Shown: in pieces, positions 26,901 through 34,518 of the stretch
Layout of the letters: the number at the start of each line of letters is the position of its first letter
How positions within the stretch are numbered: the stretch's first letter is position 1
Assembly: GCF_028736035.1 (NCBI RefSeq)
Contig: NZ_CP117866.1
Span: 7,626,001 to 7,690,000 of the forward strand
Direction: 5' to 3'
Length of the DNA stretch: 64,000 bases
DNA from: Streptomyces sp. T12
GTDB taxonomy: Bacteria; Actinomycetota; Actinomycetes; Streptomycetales; Streptomycetaceae
Notes under the pieces: model-generated
Databases searched by the model: none
What the model was told of the DNA's origin: nothing
The model's input: only the letters and a program-made list of their open reading frames with translations
Position numbers and translations under genes: made by a program

Positions 26901-27015
26901 GGCCCGCGTCGAGGAGCAGGAGGGTGAGCAGCGCGCGGGGGCGGGGGCCTCCGGGGTCGACGGGCGTGCCGTCGTCGGTGCGTACCACCAGGGAACCCAG
27001 GATGCCGAAGCGCAT
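23998..27015 (-). CDS. AfsR/SARP-type regulator with NB-ARC and TPR domains
   Basis: Large transcriptional regulator of 1005 residues. Residues 1-95: OmpR-type winged helix (MRFGILGSLVV, RPRALLTLLLLDAGR, NALQSQISRLRRRL); 100-250: bacterial transcriptional activator domain; about 260-560: NB-ARC/STAND ATPase with Walker A GPGGAGKTRL and Walker B LVLVLDNCEHL; the rest is helical TPR-like repeats (DYDRALELFDEGLEYV). The architecture is that of AfsR. It would bind direct repeats near promoters when ATP-bound. ATG at 27015. It is followed by an FAD monooxygenase gene on the same strand. Two direct repeats 31 bases upstream of the start may be an autoregulatory site. Confidence 0.93.
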   Translation of the reverse strand: MRFGILGSLVVRTDDGTPVDPGGPRPRALLTLLLLDAGRTVSTERLLDGLYGSRPPAGAANALQSQISRLRRRLTPHTEIVATATGYRIATAPDTVDVHRFEQLAAEGRAALAAGDHRQAAAGLLDALALWRGPALPDLPDAHAERTRLEELRLAAVQDRVEADLALGGGSDLVPELRALVSAHPLSERLYGQLMRALHAGGRPAEALAVYEEARGALAEELGADPSAELSALHLELLRGRRDDRRRVPVQLTRFVGRETELVRISELLSGGAGSRLVTLTGPGGAGKTRLAIEAASGHSDVCYAELAPLTDGAQIPYAVLTALGVRDGLRTPATDGTERLLAALEDRELVLVLDNCEHLVTDAAGLSALLLGACPGVRVLATSRESLGITGEVLIPVPPLPPEPASRLFLDRAQAVRPGFEGHARVADICAALDGLPLAIELAAARLRTLTPDELADRLGDRFRLLSRGDRSKAPRHRTLRAVVEWSWDLLDAEERELATRLTVFAGGATLEAVESVCATPYPEDLLASLVEKSLLEVSEGRYRMLETIRAYAAERLEDEHRLRDAHAAYFRALAERAEPCLRGGGQLPWLARLDAERDNLDAALRHLVATAPEDALRLMAALSWFWRLRAPHGEQVPLARALLAAVGEAPPPGLAEEHALCLMNTVTGRGDDPGEPDRIARVAALMRALDEPLRLPFTMVLWSLAAGPLYAVDDDLLAVQVGGEPWGRALLDLGLAYQAQFTGDPVASEAAFARSLAGFRATGDRWGMANCLDPLGGFAGRRGDYDRALELFDEGLEYVQELDAPEETSDLLRSRATVLLYLGDTEDAVALFTRAADLARAAGAPDKVAAARRGLGDAARLCETGDTAHARVHYESALQACAANWFSVGETVLILIGLGRTAAAEGDLDQARDWFAQARTHALDVPDTLALAAVAEALASVAPHPERAAQLLGAAEGLRGASAEGDPDAVRTRKEVREKLSREAYEKAFEQGRALRSAAVSEQ

Positions 27016-27045
27016 GCCCGGGATTCTGGCAGTTCAGCGCGTTGT

Positions 27046-27079
27046 CAGGGACAGCAAAAAACTTCAGGGACAGCAAAAA
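27046..27079 (-). promoter_or_regulatory. Direct repeat upstream of the AfsR-like gene
   Basis: The 15-base sequence CAGGGACAGCAAAAA occurs twice, at 27046-27060 and 27065-27079 (19-bp period). SARP regulators bind direct repeats, so this could be an autoregulatory operator, though their usual period is 11 or 22 bp. The distal copy overlaps the rpmB terminator T-tract. Confidence 0.4.
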
Positions 27080-27106
27080 GCCGGCCCACCCTCAGGTGGA
27101 CCGGCT
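27079..27106 (-). terminator. rpmB: Intrinsic terminator of rpmB
   Basis: A 12-bp stem with one mismatch (AGCCGG...ACC / GGT...CCGGCT), loop CTCA; on the minus strand a run of five T follows, a classic Rho-independent signal. Confidence 0.88.
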
Positions 27107-27147
27107 CAGTGCAGCGAACCAGCAGTGGCCGCGCGCTTAGCTGTGCG

Positions 27148-27333
27148 TCAGCGCGAGACCTTGCCGGCCTTGATGCACGAGGTGCAAGCGTTCACGCGCT
27201 TCGGCGTCCCGCCGACCACGGTACGGACGCGCTGGATGTTCGGGTTCCAGCGACGGGACGTACGGCGGTGCGAGTGCGAGATGTTGTTGCCGAAGCCCGG
27301 CCCCTTGCCGCAGACGTCGCAGTTGGCAGCCAC
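27148..27333 (-). CDS. rpmB: 50S ribosomal protein L28 (zinc-binding form)
   Basis: Ribosomal protein of 61 residues. [22 protein letters not shown] at the start in spirit, [24 protein letters not shown] at the end. The CxxC pairs at residues 5-8 and 50-53 would bind zinc, so this is the C+ form; Streptomyces often also have zinc-free L28 copies induced by zinc starvation. GTG at 27333 is preceded by AGTCTTTGGAGTGACCC, where GGAG is nine bases upstream. A terminator with a T-tract follows. It is divergent from the DAK2 gene. Confidence 0.96.
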   Translation of the reverse strand: MAANCDVCGKGPGFGNNISHSHRRTSRRWNPNIQRVRTVVGGTPKRVNACTSCIKAGKVSR

Positions 27334-27369
27334 GGGTCACTCCAAAGACTTCAGATGCACTTACGGTTA

Positions 27370-27387
27370 ATCCCGGCAGGCCGGGAT
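27370..27387. promoter_or_regulatory. Perfect palindrome upstream of rpmB
   Basis: ATCCCGGC-AG-GCCGGGAT, 37 bases before the rpmB start, beside three GATCT elements (27388-27410). In the rpmB transcript it would be a leader hairpin; it could also be a regulator site. Confidence 0.3.
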
Positions 27388-27588
27388 CGAGATCTAGGAT
27401 CTGAGATCTGAGTGGCGTTGCCAGGGGAACGGCCCGATCGGATCGGGCAACCGGAGCAGCATACAACGACTGCGCCAGTGCAACGAAACTACCATGGCTG
27501 CTCAGGGCCCCGCTCCCGGCCCTCTTCCGCCGCACACCGGCCCTGGGTCTACGCTGCGTGCCACGTCCAGCAGCTCAAGGAGGCGCAG

Positions 27589-29457
27589 GTGGCGCACGTG
27601 CCGCAGACATTCTTCGATGCTCTCGCGGTGCGCACCTGGTGCGGCCTCGCGTTGGAGTCGCTGGGTCGCGCGCGTGAGGAGATCGACGCGATCAACGTCT
27701 ATCCCGTGGCCGACGGTGACACCGGGACGAACCTGTATCTGACGGTGGAGTCGGCCGTGGCCGCGGTCGAGGCGGTGTTCGCCGGGCACGCGGTGGACTC
27801 CGCACGGACCGGGAGCCCCTCGCTGGCCGACGCCGTGCGCGCGATGGCGCACGGGGCCCTGATCGGGGCCCGGGGGAACTCCGGGACGATCCTCGCGCAG
27901 CTGCTGCGTGGCATGGCACAGGTGCTCGCCGCCGACGGTGAGACGGCTCATACCGACGGACCGGGCCTGCGGCTCGCCCTGCGCCGCGCCGCCGACTCCG
28001 CGCGCGAGGCCGTGGCCCATCCGGTCGAGGGCACGGTGCTCTCGGTCGCCTCGGCCGCCGCCGACGCGGCGGGCGGAGCGGAGGGCGACTGCGGGACGGT
28101 CGCGAGGGCGGCCTACGAGGGGGCGCGGGCCGCCCTCGCCGCGACGCCCGGCCAGCTGGCCGTCCTGGAGCGCGCCGGGGTCGTCGACGCGGGTGGGAGG
28201 GGGCTGGTGGCGGTGCTCGCGGCGCTGGTGGAGACGTTCACCGGGGAGGCGCCGCGGGCGGTCGGGTCCTTGGCCACGGCTTCCGGTTCGGGTGGTTCCG
28301 GTTCCGGGACGTACGCGCGCGGGGGGCGCGGCACCGGAATGCCGCCCATGGACCTGGAGCCGGGTGCCTTTCCCGGGCCGGACCTGGAGTGGGGTGCCTT
28401 TCCCGGGAGCGACGAACACCTCGCGTCCCACGTGCCGGGGCAAGCGGCAACCGCGGCGCACGCGCGCGGGGGCTCCGCCGTCCCGGGCGACCTCGACGAC
28501 TGCGCCGACGGTCCGGCCGGACACGGCGGAGGCGGTCCCGCCTTCGAGGTGATCTACCTCCTGGAGGCCGACGACGCGGCCGTCGCGCGACTGCGGGCCC
28601 GGCTCGACGCCCTCGGGGACTCCCTCGTCGTGGTCGGCGGCGACGGGCTGTGGAACGTCCATGTGCATGTCGACGACGCGGGTGCCGCCGTGGAGGCGGG
28701 CGTCGAGGCCGGGCGGCCGTACCGGATCCGGATCACCCACTTCGGGCTCGGCGACGTCCACACCACCGGCGGCGAGCGGCCGCCGCGGGAGCGGGTTCAG
28801 CGCGCCGTGGTGGCCGTCGTGCCGGGCGAGGGCCTGGCCGGGCTGTACACCGAGGCCGGCGCGACCGCCGTGCTCGCGCGCCCCGGGGAGCCGCCTGCCA
28901 GCGGGGAGCTCGTCGACGCCGTACGGCGGGCCCACGCGCGCGAGGTCGTGCTGCTGCCCAATGACCCCGAGCTGCGCCACACCGCGGCCGCCGCGGCCGA
29001 GCAGGCCCGCGCGGAGGGCATCCGCGTGGCGCTGATCCCGACCCGCTCCGCGGTCCAGGGCATCGCGGCGCTCGCCGTGCACGAGCCGGAACGCCGCTTC
29101 GACGAGGACGTCGTCTCGATGACCTCGGCGGCCGGCGCGACCCGGTACGGCGAGGTCGCCGTCGCGGAGCGCCAGTCCTGGACCATGGCCGGCATCTGCC
29201 AGGCCGGTGACGTCCTCGGCCTCATCGACGGCGACGTGGCCGTGATCGGCTCGGACGTCATGGCCACCGCGGCGACCGTCCTCGACCGCATGATCGCGGC
29301 CGGCGGCGAGCTCGTCACGATCGTCCTAGGCGACGAGGCGCCGGAGGCGATCGCCGAGCACCTCGAAGCACGCGTGCGTGAGTCCTATCTCGCCGTCGAC
29401 ACGGTGGTGTACCGGGGCGGGCGGCAAGGGGCGCTGCTGCTCATCGGCGTGGAATAG
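27589..29457 (+). CDS. DAK2-domain fatty-acid-kinase-like protein (FakA/YloV type)
   Basis: A 622-residue two-domain protein. The N-terminal DhaL/DAK2 kinase domain has NVYPVADGDTGTNL near residue 35 (Asp-coordinated Mg-ATP) and GARGNSGTILAQLLRG near 94. After a Gly/Pro-rich linker (about 225-310) come FakA-like middle and C-terminal domains (VVGGDGLWNVHVHVDDAG, LPNDPELRHTA, VLGLIDGDVAVIG). FakA phosphorylates fatty acids bound by FakB. No fakB gene is adjacent. GTG at 27589 has a perfect AAGGAGG. A 30-bp direct repeat (28351-28410) duplicates GAFPG in the linker. It lies upstream of recG in other Streptomyces; here an HSP90-like/TPR pair intervenes. Confidence 0.88.
   Translation: MAHVPQTFFDALAVRTWCGLALESLGRAREEIDAINVYPVADGDTGTNLYLTVESAVAAVEAVFAGHAVDSARTGSPSLADAVRAMAHGALIGARGNSGTILAQLLRGMAQVLAADGETAHTDGPGLRLALRRAADSAREAVAHPVEGTVLSVASAAADAAGGAEGDCGTVARAAYEGARAALAATPGQLAVLERAGVVDAGGRGLVAVLAALVETFTGEAPRAVGSLATASGSGGSGSGTYARGGRGTGMPPMDLEPGAFPGPDLEWGAFPGSDEHLASHVPGQAATAAHARGGSAVPGDLDDCADGPAGHGGGGPAFEVIYLLEADDAAVARLRARLDALGDSLVVVGGDGLWNVHVHVDDAGAAVEAGVEAGRPYRIRITHFGLGDVHTTGGERPPRERVQRAVVAVVPGEGLAGLYTEAGATAVLARPGEPPASGELVDAVRRAHAREVVLLPNDPELRHTAAAAAEQARAEGIRVALIPTRSAVQGIAALAVHEPERRFDEDVVSMTSAAGATRYGEVAVAERQSWTMAGICQAGDVLGLIDGDVAVIGSDVMATAATVLDRMIAAGGELVTIVLGDEAPEAIAEHLEARVRESYLAVDTVVYRGGRQGALLLIGVE
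28351..28410 (+). repeat. 30-bp coding direct repeat, two units
   Basis: Two adjacent 30-base units beginning GACCTGGAG and containing GGGTGCCTTTCCCGGG, differing at a few positions, encode a duplicated DLE-GAFPG element in the flexible linker of the DAK2 protein. Confidence 0.85.
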
Positions 29458-29514
29458 AGCCCCCGGGAGCCGCCGGGAGCCGGGAGCCGGGAGCGGGACC
29501 CCTCCCCGCCGTCG

Positions 29515-32493
29515 CTACTCCGTGTCCTGCTCCTCCACCACCTCAAGCATCTGCTGGGCCTCGGCCCGTCGCTCCTGCGCCGCCTCGTCGCCCTCGTCGG
29601 AGCCGTCGTACGCCGTCAGCACCGCACGCGCGCGTGCGGCGGCCCGGGCCGGGCGGCTCAGGTCGGCCTCCAGCCAGCCCGCGGCGAGTTCGGCGCCGGT
29701 GCGGCTGTGCAGGGCGTCGTCGCCGAGCGAGGCGAACACCGCGGCGGCCTGCGTCACCTGGGACAGGGCCTCCTCCAGTGCGGCCCGGATCGACTCGTCC
29801 TCGGCGTCCTCCGTGGCGGAACGGGCGAGCAGGTCGCTGAACTGCCGGTGGGTGTGGCCGAGGTCGGCGGTGAGCCGCTGCCGCGCCTCATCGTCGTCCG
29901 CGGCGTCCAGCGCCGCCATGCACTCGCTGACCGCGCTCGCCATCAGCTCGGACGCGGTCGCGGTGTCGTCGCTGCCCGCCACCACTTCGCCCGCCGTGCC
30001 CTGCGCGTCCTCCACACGCAGCGCCAGCCACGCGCGGGCGCGCAGGGAGCGGACGAGGCCGTGCACGTTGCCGAGGGAGCGCCACAGCGTGCCCGCGCGC
30101 GCGTATGCCTGGTCCGCCTCGGCATGCAGGCCCGCGTGGCCGAGGGACTCGGCGGCGAGGTGGGCCAGCGTGGCGTGGTCGTGCTGCTCGGGCCAGTGCC
30201 GGGCGATCTCGGCGGCCTGCAACCGGCGTTCGGCCGCCGCGCGGTGTTCCCCGAGCTCGCTCAGGCAGTCGCCGAGCCACCACTGCGTCTGGACGACAGC
30301 CCCGTCGCCGTGCGTCTCGGCGCTCAGGTCGGGCAGCGCCGACTCCAGTACCTCGGCCGCCTCGGCCCACCGCCCCTGCCGCAGCAGGAACCCGCCGAGC
30401 TGCTGCCGCGCCCAGGCACCCAGCGTGCGGCTCTCGCCCGCCTCGTCGGCCCAGTGCGCCGCCTCAAGGGCGTGTTCGGCGGCCTCCTCGGACAGCCCAC
30501 GGCCGCCGAGCACCTCGGCCAGCTGGAGGTTCAGCTGGGCCCGCCCGGTCGCCTCGAGGTGCGGCCCGCCGTGCTCCAGGGCCGCCCGCAGCGCCCGCTC
30601 GGCCTCCGCCGTGTCGCCGAGATGGTGCGCGAGTCCGGCCAGCCGGGCCTCGTACTCCACCGCGAACCACGGCAGCCCCGCCCCGACGAACGCCTCCGAG
30701 GCCCGCGCGAACAGCTCCGCGGCCCCCGCCACGTCCCCGGTGAGCGCCGCCAGCTCCGCGAGCATCGCCTGCGCCTCCGCGGCCCGCGAGGTGAGTCGTA
30801 CGTCGTCCCCGGCCCGCCCGTCGACGAGCGCGAGCACCTCCCGCGCGGCCATCTCGGCGTCGGCCAGGACCGCGCCCTGCACCGCGTCCTCCGCCTCATG
30901 CACCCGGCGCATCAGAATCCGTGCCCGGCTCATCAGCACGGCCGCCGTCTGACGGACCTCGGTGCCGTCCTCGGCGTACAGCGCGAGGATCCGGTCGTAC
31001 AGGCCGGCAATGGCTGTGAGGGCCTGCGGCACCTCGCCCGCGAGAGCGCGTACGTACGCTCCACGCGCGCGTGCCGCCAGCGCCTCCCCGGGGTCGCCCG
31101 CCTCCGCGTACAGGCCGGCGGCCTCCTCGAACAGGGCGATGCCCTCGGGGCCCAGGTCCATCGCCTGGTGGTCGGCGATCTCCGCGCGGTCGCGGGCGGC
31201 CAGCTCGACGCCCTCGGCGGCTCGCGAGACGGCCGCCCAGGCCTCGATGGCGTTCGGCTGCAGGGTGTCCGACAGGCGCCGTGCCGCGGCCAGCAGCGCG
31301 GCCAGGTCGGGCTGCGCGTCCGCGACCTCCGGCACGCTCGCCGCAGCCGGCGCGGGCAACGCCACCGCCGTCGGCCGAGCGGGCGTACGCACACCCAACG
31401 GCAGCCGCTCCACCAGGGGCCGCTGCTCCATACGCGCGCGTGCCCGCTCGCTGATGTGTCCCGTGCCGTTGCGCTGATCGAAGCGCGCGGCCAGGGCGAG
31501 GGCGTCTGCGCGCGCGTGGACGGCGAGTTCGCGAGCGGTCCAGGTACGGCCCGCCGGACCGGGCACCTGCTGTTCCCCCAGCCCGAGCCCGGTCAGGCGG
31601 TCCATGAGCAGGGCCACCACCGACATGAACTCCAGCTTGCTGCGCGGATGCCCGTCGTCCGTGAAGTAGGCGGGCCGCTCGGCGAGCAGCTCCAGGCCGC
31701 GCGCCTCGTTGCCGGTCAGCGCACAGAACTCCACGTGGTCCGCGTAGGCCCCGCGCATGCTCTCCATGGCCCGTACGAGCCTGAAGCCCCGCAGATGGTT
31801 GGCCCGGGCCTCGTCGACGCGGCCCAGGCGCAGCAGCGGCGTCAGGGAGGACGCGAGGACGGTGTGCGGCTCATGGGCGCACGTGAACTCGCCCTCCAGG
31901 ACCGGCCCCCACAGCTGCAGCCCCTCCGCGTCCCGGCCCCGTTCCGCCTGCCACCACCCCTGCCCGTGCAGCTCGCACGCGTGGCAGTCGGCCATGCTGT
32001 CCCGGTCGGCGGCCAGCCAGGCGCCGTACGCCCGCTCGGCCCGCGCCACGTCCCCGACATGGGCGGCGACGCTGAACTCGGCGCTGCGCACGGCCCGTTC
32101 GGAGTGCCCGGCGAGCCGGTAGCGGTGCTCCATCTCGCCGAGCCACTTCTCGATCGAGGCGAGCGGGATGTGCGGCTGGTCGAGCATGCCGGACGACATC
32201 CACTTGAAGACCCAGTGCAGCGTATGCGTCTCGTACTCGTCGAAGTCCTCCGGCCGCTCGTCCCACAGACGCAGCAGTCGCGCGAAGGGGACGAACATCT
32301 TGTCCTTCTCGGAGCTGTAGTTGTAGACCTTCAGCTGGTGTCCGAGCGCCTCGATCACGGCGAGCGGGATGTTCAGCTTCTCGGCCTCGGCGAGCAGCTG
32401 CTCCGCGCGCGCGTTGCGGGCCGGACCCTCCGGTTCGTCGCCGTTCTCCGCCATCGCCCGGCGCAGTGAGTCGAAGTCCGTGATGTCGCTCAT
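29515..32493 (-). CDS. Large TPR-repeat protein, partner of HSP90-like protein
   Basis: A 992-residue soluble protein made almost wholly of helical hairpins. Residues 1-200 form a distinct N-terminal helical region (MSDITDFDSLRRAMAENG, FARLLRLWDERPEDFDEY, WVFKWMSSGMLD, HACELHGQGWWQAERG); residues about 430-960 contain a dozen or more TPR units (for example AELFARASEAFVGAGLPWFAVEYEARLA, AERALRAALEHGGPHLEATGRAQLNLQLAEVLG). There is no signal peptide, membrane segment or catalytic motif. ATG at 32493 overlaps the stop of the HSP90-like gene by four bases, so the proteins are made together. TPR proteins are classic HSP90 co-chaperones, which makes direct partnership plausible. Confidence 0.85.
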   Translation of the reverse strand: MSDITDFDSLRRAMAENGDEPEGPARNARAEQLLAEAEKLNIPLAVIEALGHQLKVYNYSSEKDKMFVPFARLLRLWDERPEDFDEYETHTLHWVFKWMSSGMLDQPHIPLASIEKWLGEMEHRYRLAGHSERAVRSAEFSVAAHVGDVARAERAYGAWLAADRDSMADCHACELHGQGWWQAERGRDAEGLQLWGPVLEGEFTCAHEPHTVLASSLTPLLRLGRVDEARANHLRGFRLVRAMESMRGAYADHVEFCALTGNEARGLELLAERPAYFTDDGHPRSKLEFMSVVALLMDRLTGLGLGEQQVPGPAGRTWTARELAVHARADALALAARFDQRNGTGHISERARARMEQRPLVERLPLGVRTPARPTAVALPAPAAASVPEVADAQPDLAALLAAARRLSDTLQPNAIEAWAAVSRAAEGVELAARDRAEIADHQAMDLGPEGIALFEEAAGLYAEAGDPGEALAARARGAYVRALAGEVPQALTAIAGLYDRILALYAEDGTEVRQTAAVLMSRARILMRRVHEAEDAVQGAVLADAEMAAREVLALVDGRAGDDVRLTSRAAEAQAMLAELAALTGDVAGAAELFARASEAFVGAGLPWFAVEYEARLAGLAHHLGDTAEAERALRAALEHGGPHLEATGRAQLNLQLAEVLGGRGLSEEAAEHALEAAHWADEAGESRTLGAWARQQLGGFLLRQGRWAEAAEVLESALPDLSAETHGDGAVVQTQWWLGDCLSELGEHRAAAERRLQAAEIARHWPEQHDHATLAHLAAESLGHAGLHAEADQAYARAGTLWRSLGNVHGLVRSLRARAWLALRVEDAQGTAGEVVAGSDDTATASELMASAVSECMAALDAADDDEARQRLTADLGHTHRQFSDLLARSATEDAEDESIRAALEEALSQVTQAAAVFASLGDDALHSRTGAELAAGWLEADLSRPARAAARARAVLTAYDGSDEGDEAAQERRAEAQQMLEVVEEQDTE

Positions 32494-34328
32494 GGGCGAC
32501 GCTCCTCGCCGTTCGTGGCCCACTCCAGCAGGCCGATGAAGGCCCGGTTCAGCAGCGCCGAGTCCGCGGGCCTGAGCGGGCGCTGCGCCATCAGCAGGGC
32601 CTGCCCGTAGAGGGACTCGGTGGCCGTGCCGATCAGCTCCGGATCGCCCAGCGAACTGATCCGCCGGATCAGCGGGTTGAGGTGGTTGAGCACGAGACGC
32701 GCGCGTGGCGTGCTGCCGCGCAGCGAGCCCAGGATGCCCGCCCACAGGTCGTCGGCCTGCTCCTCCGCCTCCGCGCGCGCCTGCTCGTGCCGGGCCGCCC
32801 GGTCGTCGAGGTGCAGCGCGGGCACGGACAGCGGATGGAAGGCGCGCAGGACGACGTCACAGCCCAGGGGGTCGAGCTTGGCCCGCGCGGCCGCCAGGAA
32901 GCCCGCCAGGGCCAGCTCCTCGGCCGGGTCGACCGAGTCCAGATGGGCGGTCACGGTGTCCGCGTCCAGCTCGGCGACGACCGTCCCCGGCCGCACCGAC
33001 GGCAGCGCCTCGACCAGCTCGCTGTCGTACGTGTAACCGCCGTTGATCACCCCGACGCCCTGTGCGGACGCGATCGGCGCGACCTGCCGGTACTCCTCGA
33101 CGGTCCGCGTGAAGTGCACCACCGGGTGCCGCTGGGCGAACTCCTCCAGGGACAGCTGCCCGTCGGTCGTCTCGAAGGGGAGCCACGGCAGCATCGTGCG
33201 CAGCATCTCCTTGTCGTGCCGCGCGAGGGACTTCACGCCCAGGTGGTGCACGGACAGGAAGGCCGCCAGCCGTTCCGGATCACCGGCCGCAAGCCCCGTC
33301 AGCCAGGACCGAATCCTTTCGCCGAGCGCCTCCCGTACGGCCGCCAGCGTCTCGTCCTCGTACAGCGACTCGCGCGAGGCCGTCGGCCGCAGGCTGTCGG
33401 TGTCCAGGACACAGCGCACGAAGAACGCCCAGTCGGGCAGCAGCTGTTCGGCCCGCTCGGTCAGCAGCATGCCCTTGAGGTGGACGCGATGGCCCGCCCG
33501 CTGGGCCGGGCTGACCGCCGAGGGCAGGACGTAGGCCACGCCGCGAATCCCCGCGAGCGGCACGTCCAGCCCTATCGAGTCCAGCGGAGTGAAGCCGAAC
33601 AGGTCGTGACAGTGCCGGGCCAGGGCCACCCGCCGGTTGGCGGGGGAGGCGTACGGCCGGTCCCAGGGCGCGGGCAGGTCGGTGACCGCCTCGCCGCCGA
33701 CCCGGACGTCGTACGGCAGCAGCGAGCCGAAGTCCCGCGCCAGCGCCAGGACCCGGTCCTCGGCCAGCCACTCGGCGGCCCCGGCCCGCGCCACCAGGTG
33801 CACGGTGGTGCCCGGTTCGGCGCGGGCGTCGTGCGGCAGCGTCCGTACCGTGTAAGAACCGTCGTCCGTCGCCGTCCACTCCACGGGCGCCGCGTCCGGC
33901 GTACGGGCGCTGCGGCTGACCACCCGGATCCGCTCGGCGACCACGAAACAGGCCAGCAGACCGATGCCGAACTGCCCCAGGAAGTCGGACCGGGCCTCCT
34001 GCAGCCCCTCGGCACGCTTGGAGCTGCGCCCGATGGTCGCGAGCAGATTGTGCACGTCCGCCTCGGTGAGCCCGACCCCGGAGTCCTCGACCCGCAGGGC
34101 ACCCGACTCGGCGTACAGCCGGACCACGGCGGGCGCGCCCGGCTCCTCGGCGCGTCTGGCGGTGATGGCGTCGACCGCGTTCTGCAGCAGTTCGCGCAGG
34201 TAGACCTTGGGACTGGAGTAGAGGTGATGGGAGAGCAGGTCCACCAGACCGCGCAGGTCGACCTGGAACGTATGAGGTGATTGGGGTGGCTGAGGTGCCT
34301 GGGATGACTGTGAGGTCTGGGAGTCCAT
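32490..34328 (-). CDS. HSP90-family (HtpG-like) ATPase
   Basis: A 612-residue GHKL-type chaperone ATPase. The ATP site is intact: ELLQNAVDAI near residue 46 (Asn for Mg), RVEDSGVGL near 79 (DxGxG), and GQFGIGLLACFVV near 118. The middle domain has RLTERAEQLLPDWAFFVRCVLDT-like sequence with TASRESLYEDE, as in HtpG. The C-terminal domain is divergent and short. It is probably a paralogue distinct from housekeeping HtpG, because it is fixed to a TPR gene through a 4-base overlap. ATG at 34328 is chosen (MDSQTSQSSQ); the upstream in-frame extension has random-looking composition. It is divergent from recG. Confidence 0.88.
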   Translation of the reverse strand: MDSQTSQSSQAPQPPQSPHTFQVDLRGLVDLLSHHLYSSPKVYLRELLQNAVDAITARRAEEPGAPAVVRLYAESGALRVEDSGVGLTEADVHNLLATIGRSSKRAEGLQEARSDFLGQFGIGLLACFVVAERIRVVSRSARTPDAAPVEWTATDDGSYTVRTLPHDARAEPGTTVHLVARAGAAEWLAEDRVLALARDFGSLLPYDVRVGGEAVTDLPAPWDRPYASPANRRVALARHCHDLFGFTPLDSIGLDVPLAGIRGVAYVLPSAVSPAQRAGHRVHLKGMLLTERAEQLLPDWAFFVRCVLDTDSLRPTASRESLYEDETLAAVREALGERIRSWLTGLAAGDPERLAAFLSVHHLGVKSLARHDKEMLRTMLPWLPFETTDGQLSLEEFAQRHPVVHFTRTVEEYRQVAPIASAQGVGVINGGYTYDSELVEALPSVRPGTVVAELDADTVTAHLDSVDPAEELALAGFLAAARAKLDPLGCDVVLRAFHPLSVPALHLDDRAARHEQARAEAEEQADDLWAGILGSLRGSTPRARLVLNHLNPLIRRISSLGDPELIGTATESLYGQALLMAQRPLRPADSALLNRAFIGLLEWATNGEERRP

Positions 34329-34518
34329 CGTCACGGCGCCGTTGGGGGGACTTGGCGACGGCGCGGGGTCGGGCGGTCCCGGTGAGGCGGTAACCGCGAA
34401 AGGATGGCCGGAGCGCGCCATCCTAGAGCCGAAATGAACCGTCTGACCAGGGGTTTCCGGGACGTTTACCGGCACGGCCGCCGTGACCTCTACGGCATTG
34501 TCAGTGCCGTGGTGTGGA

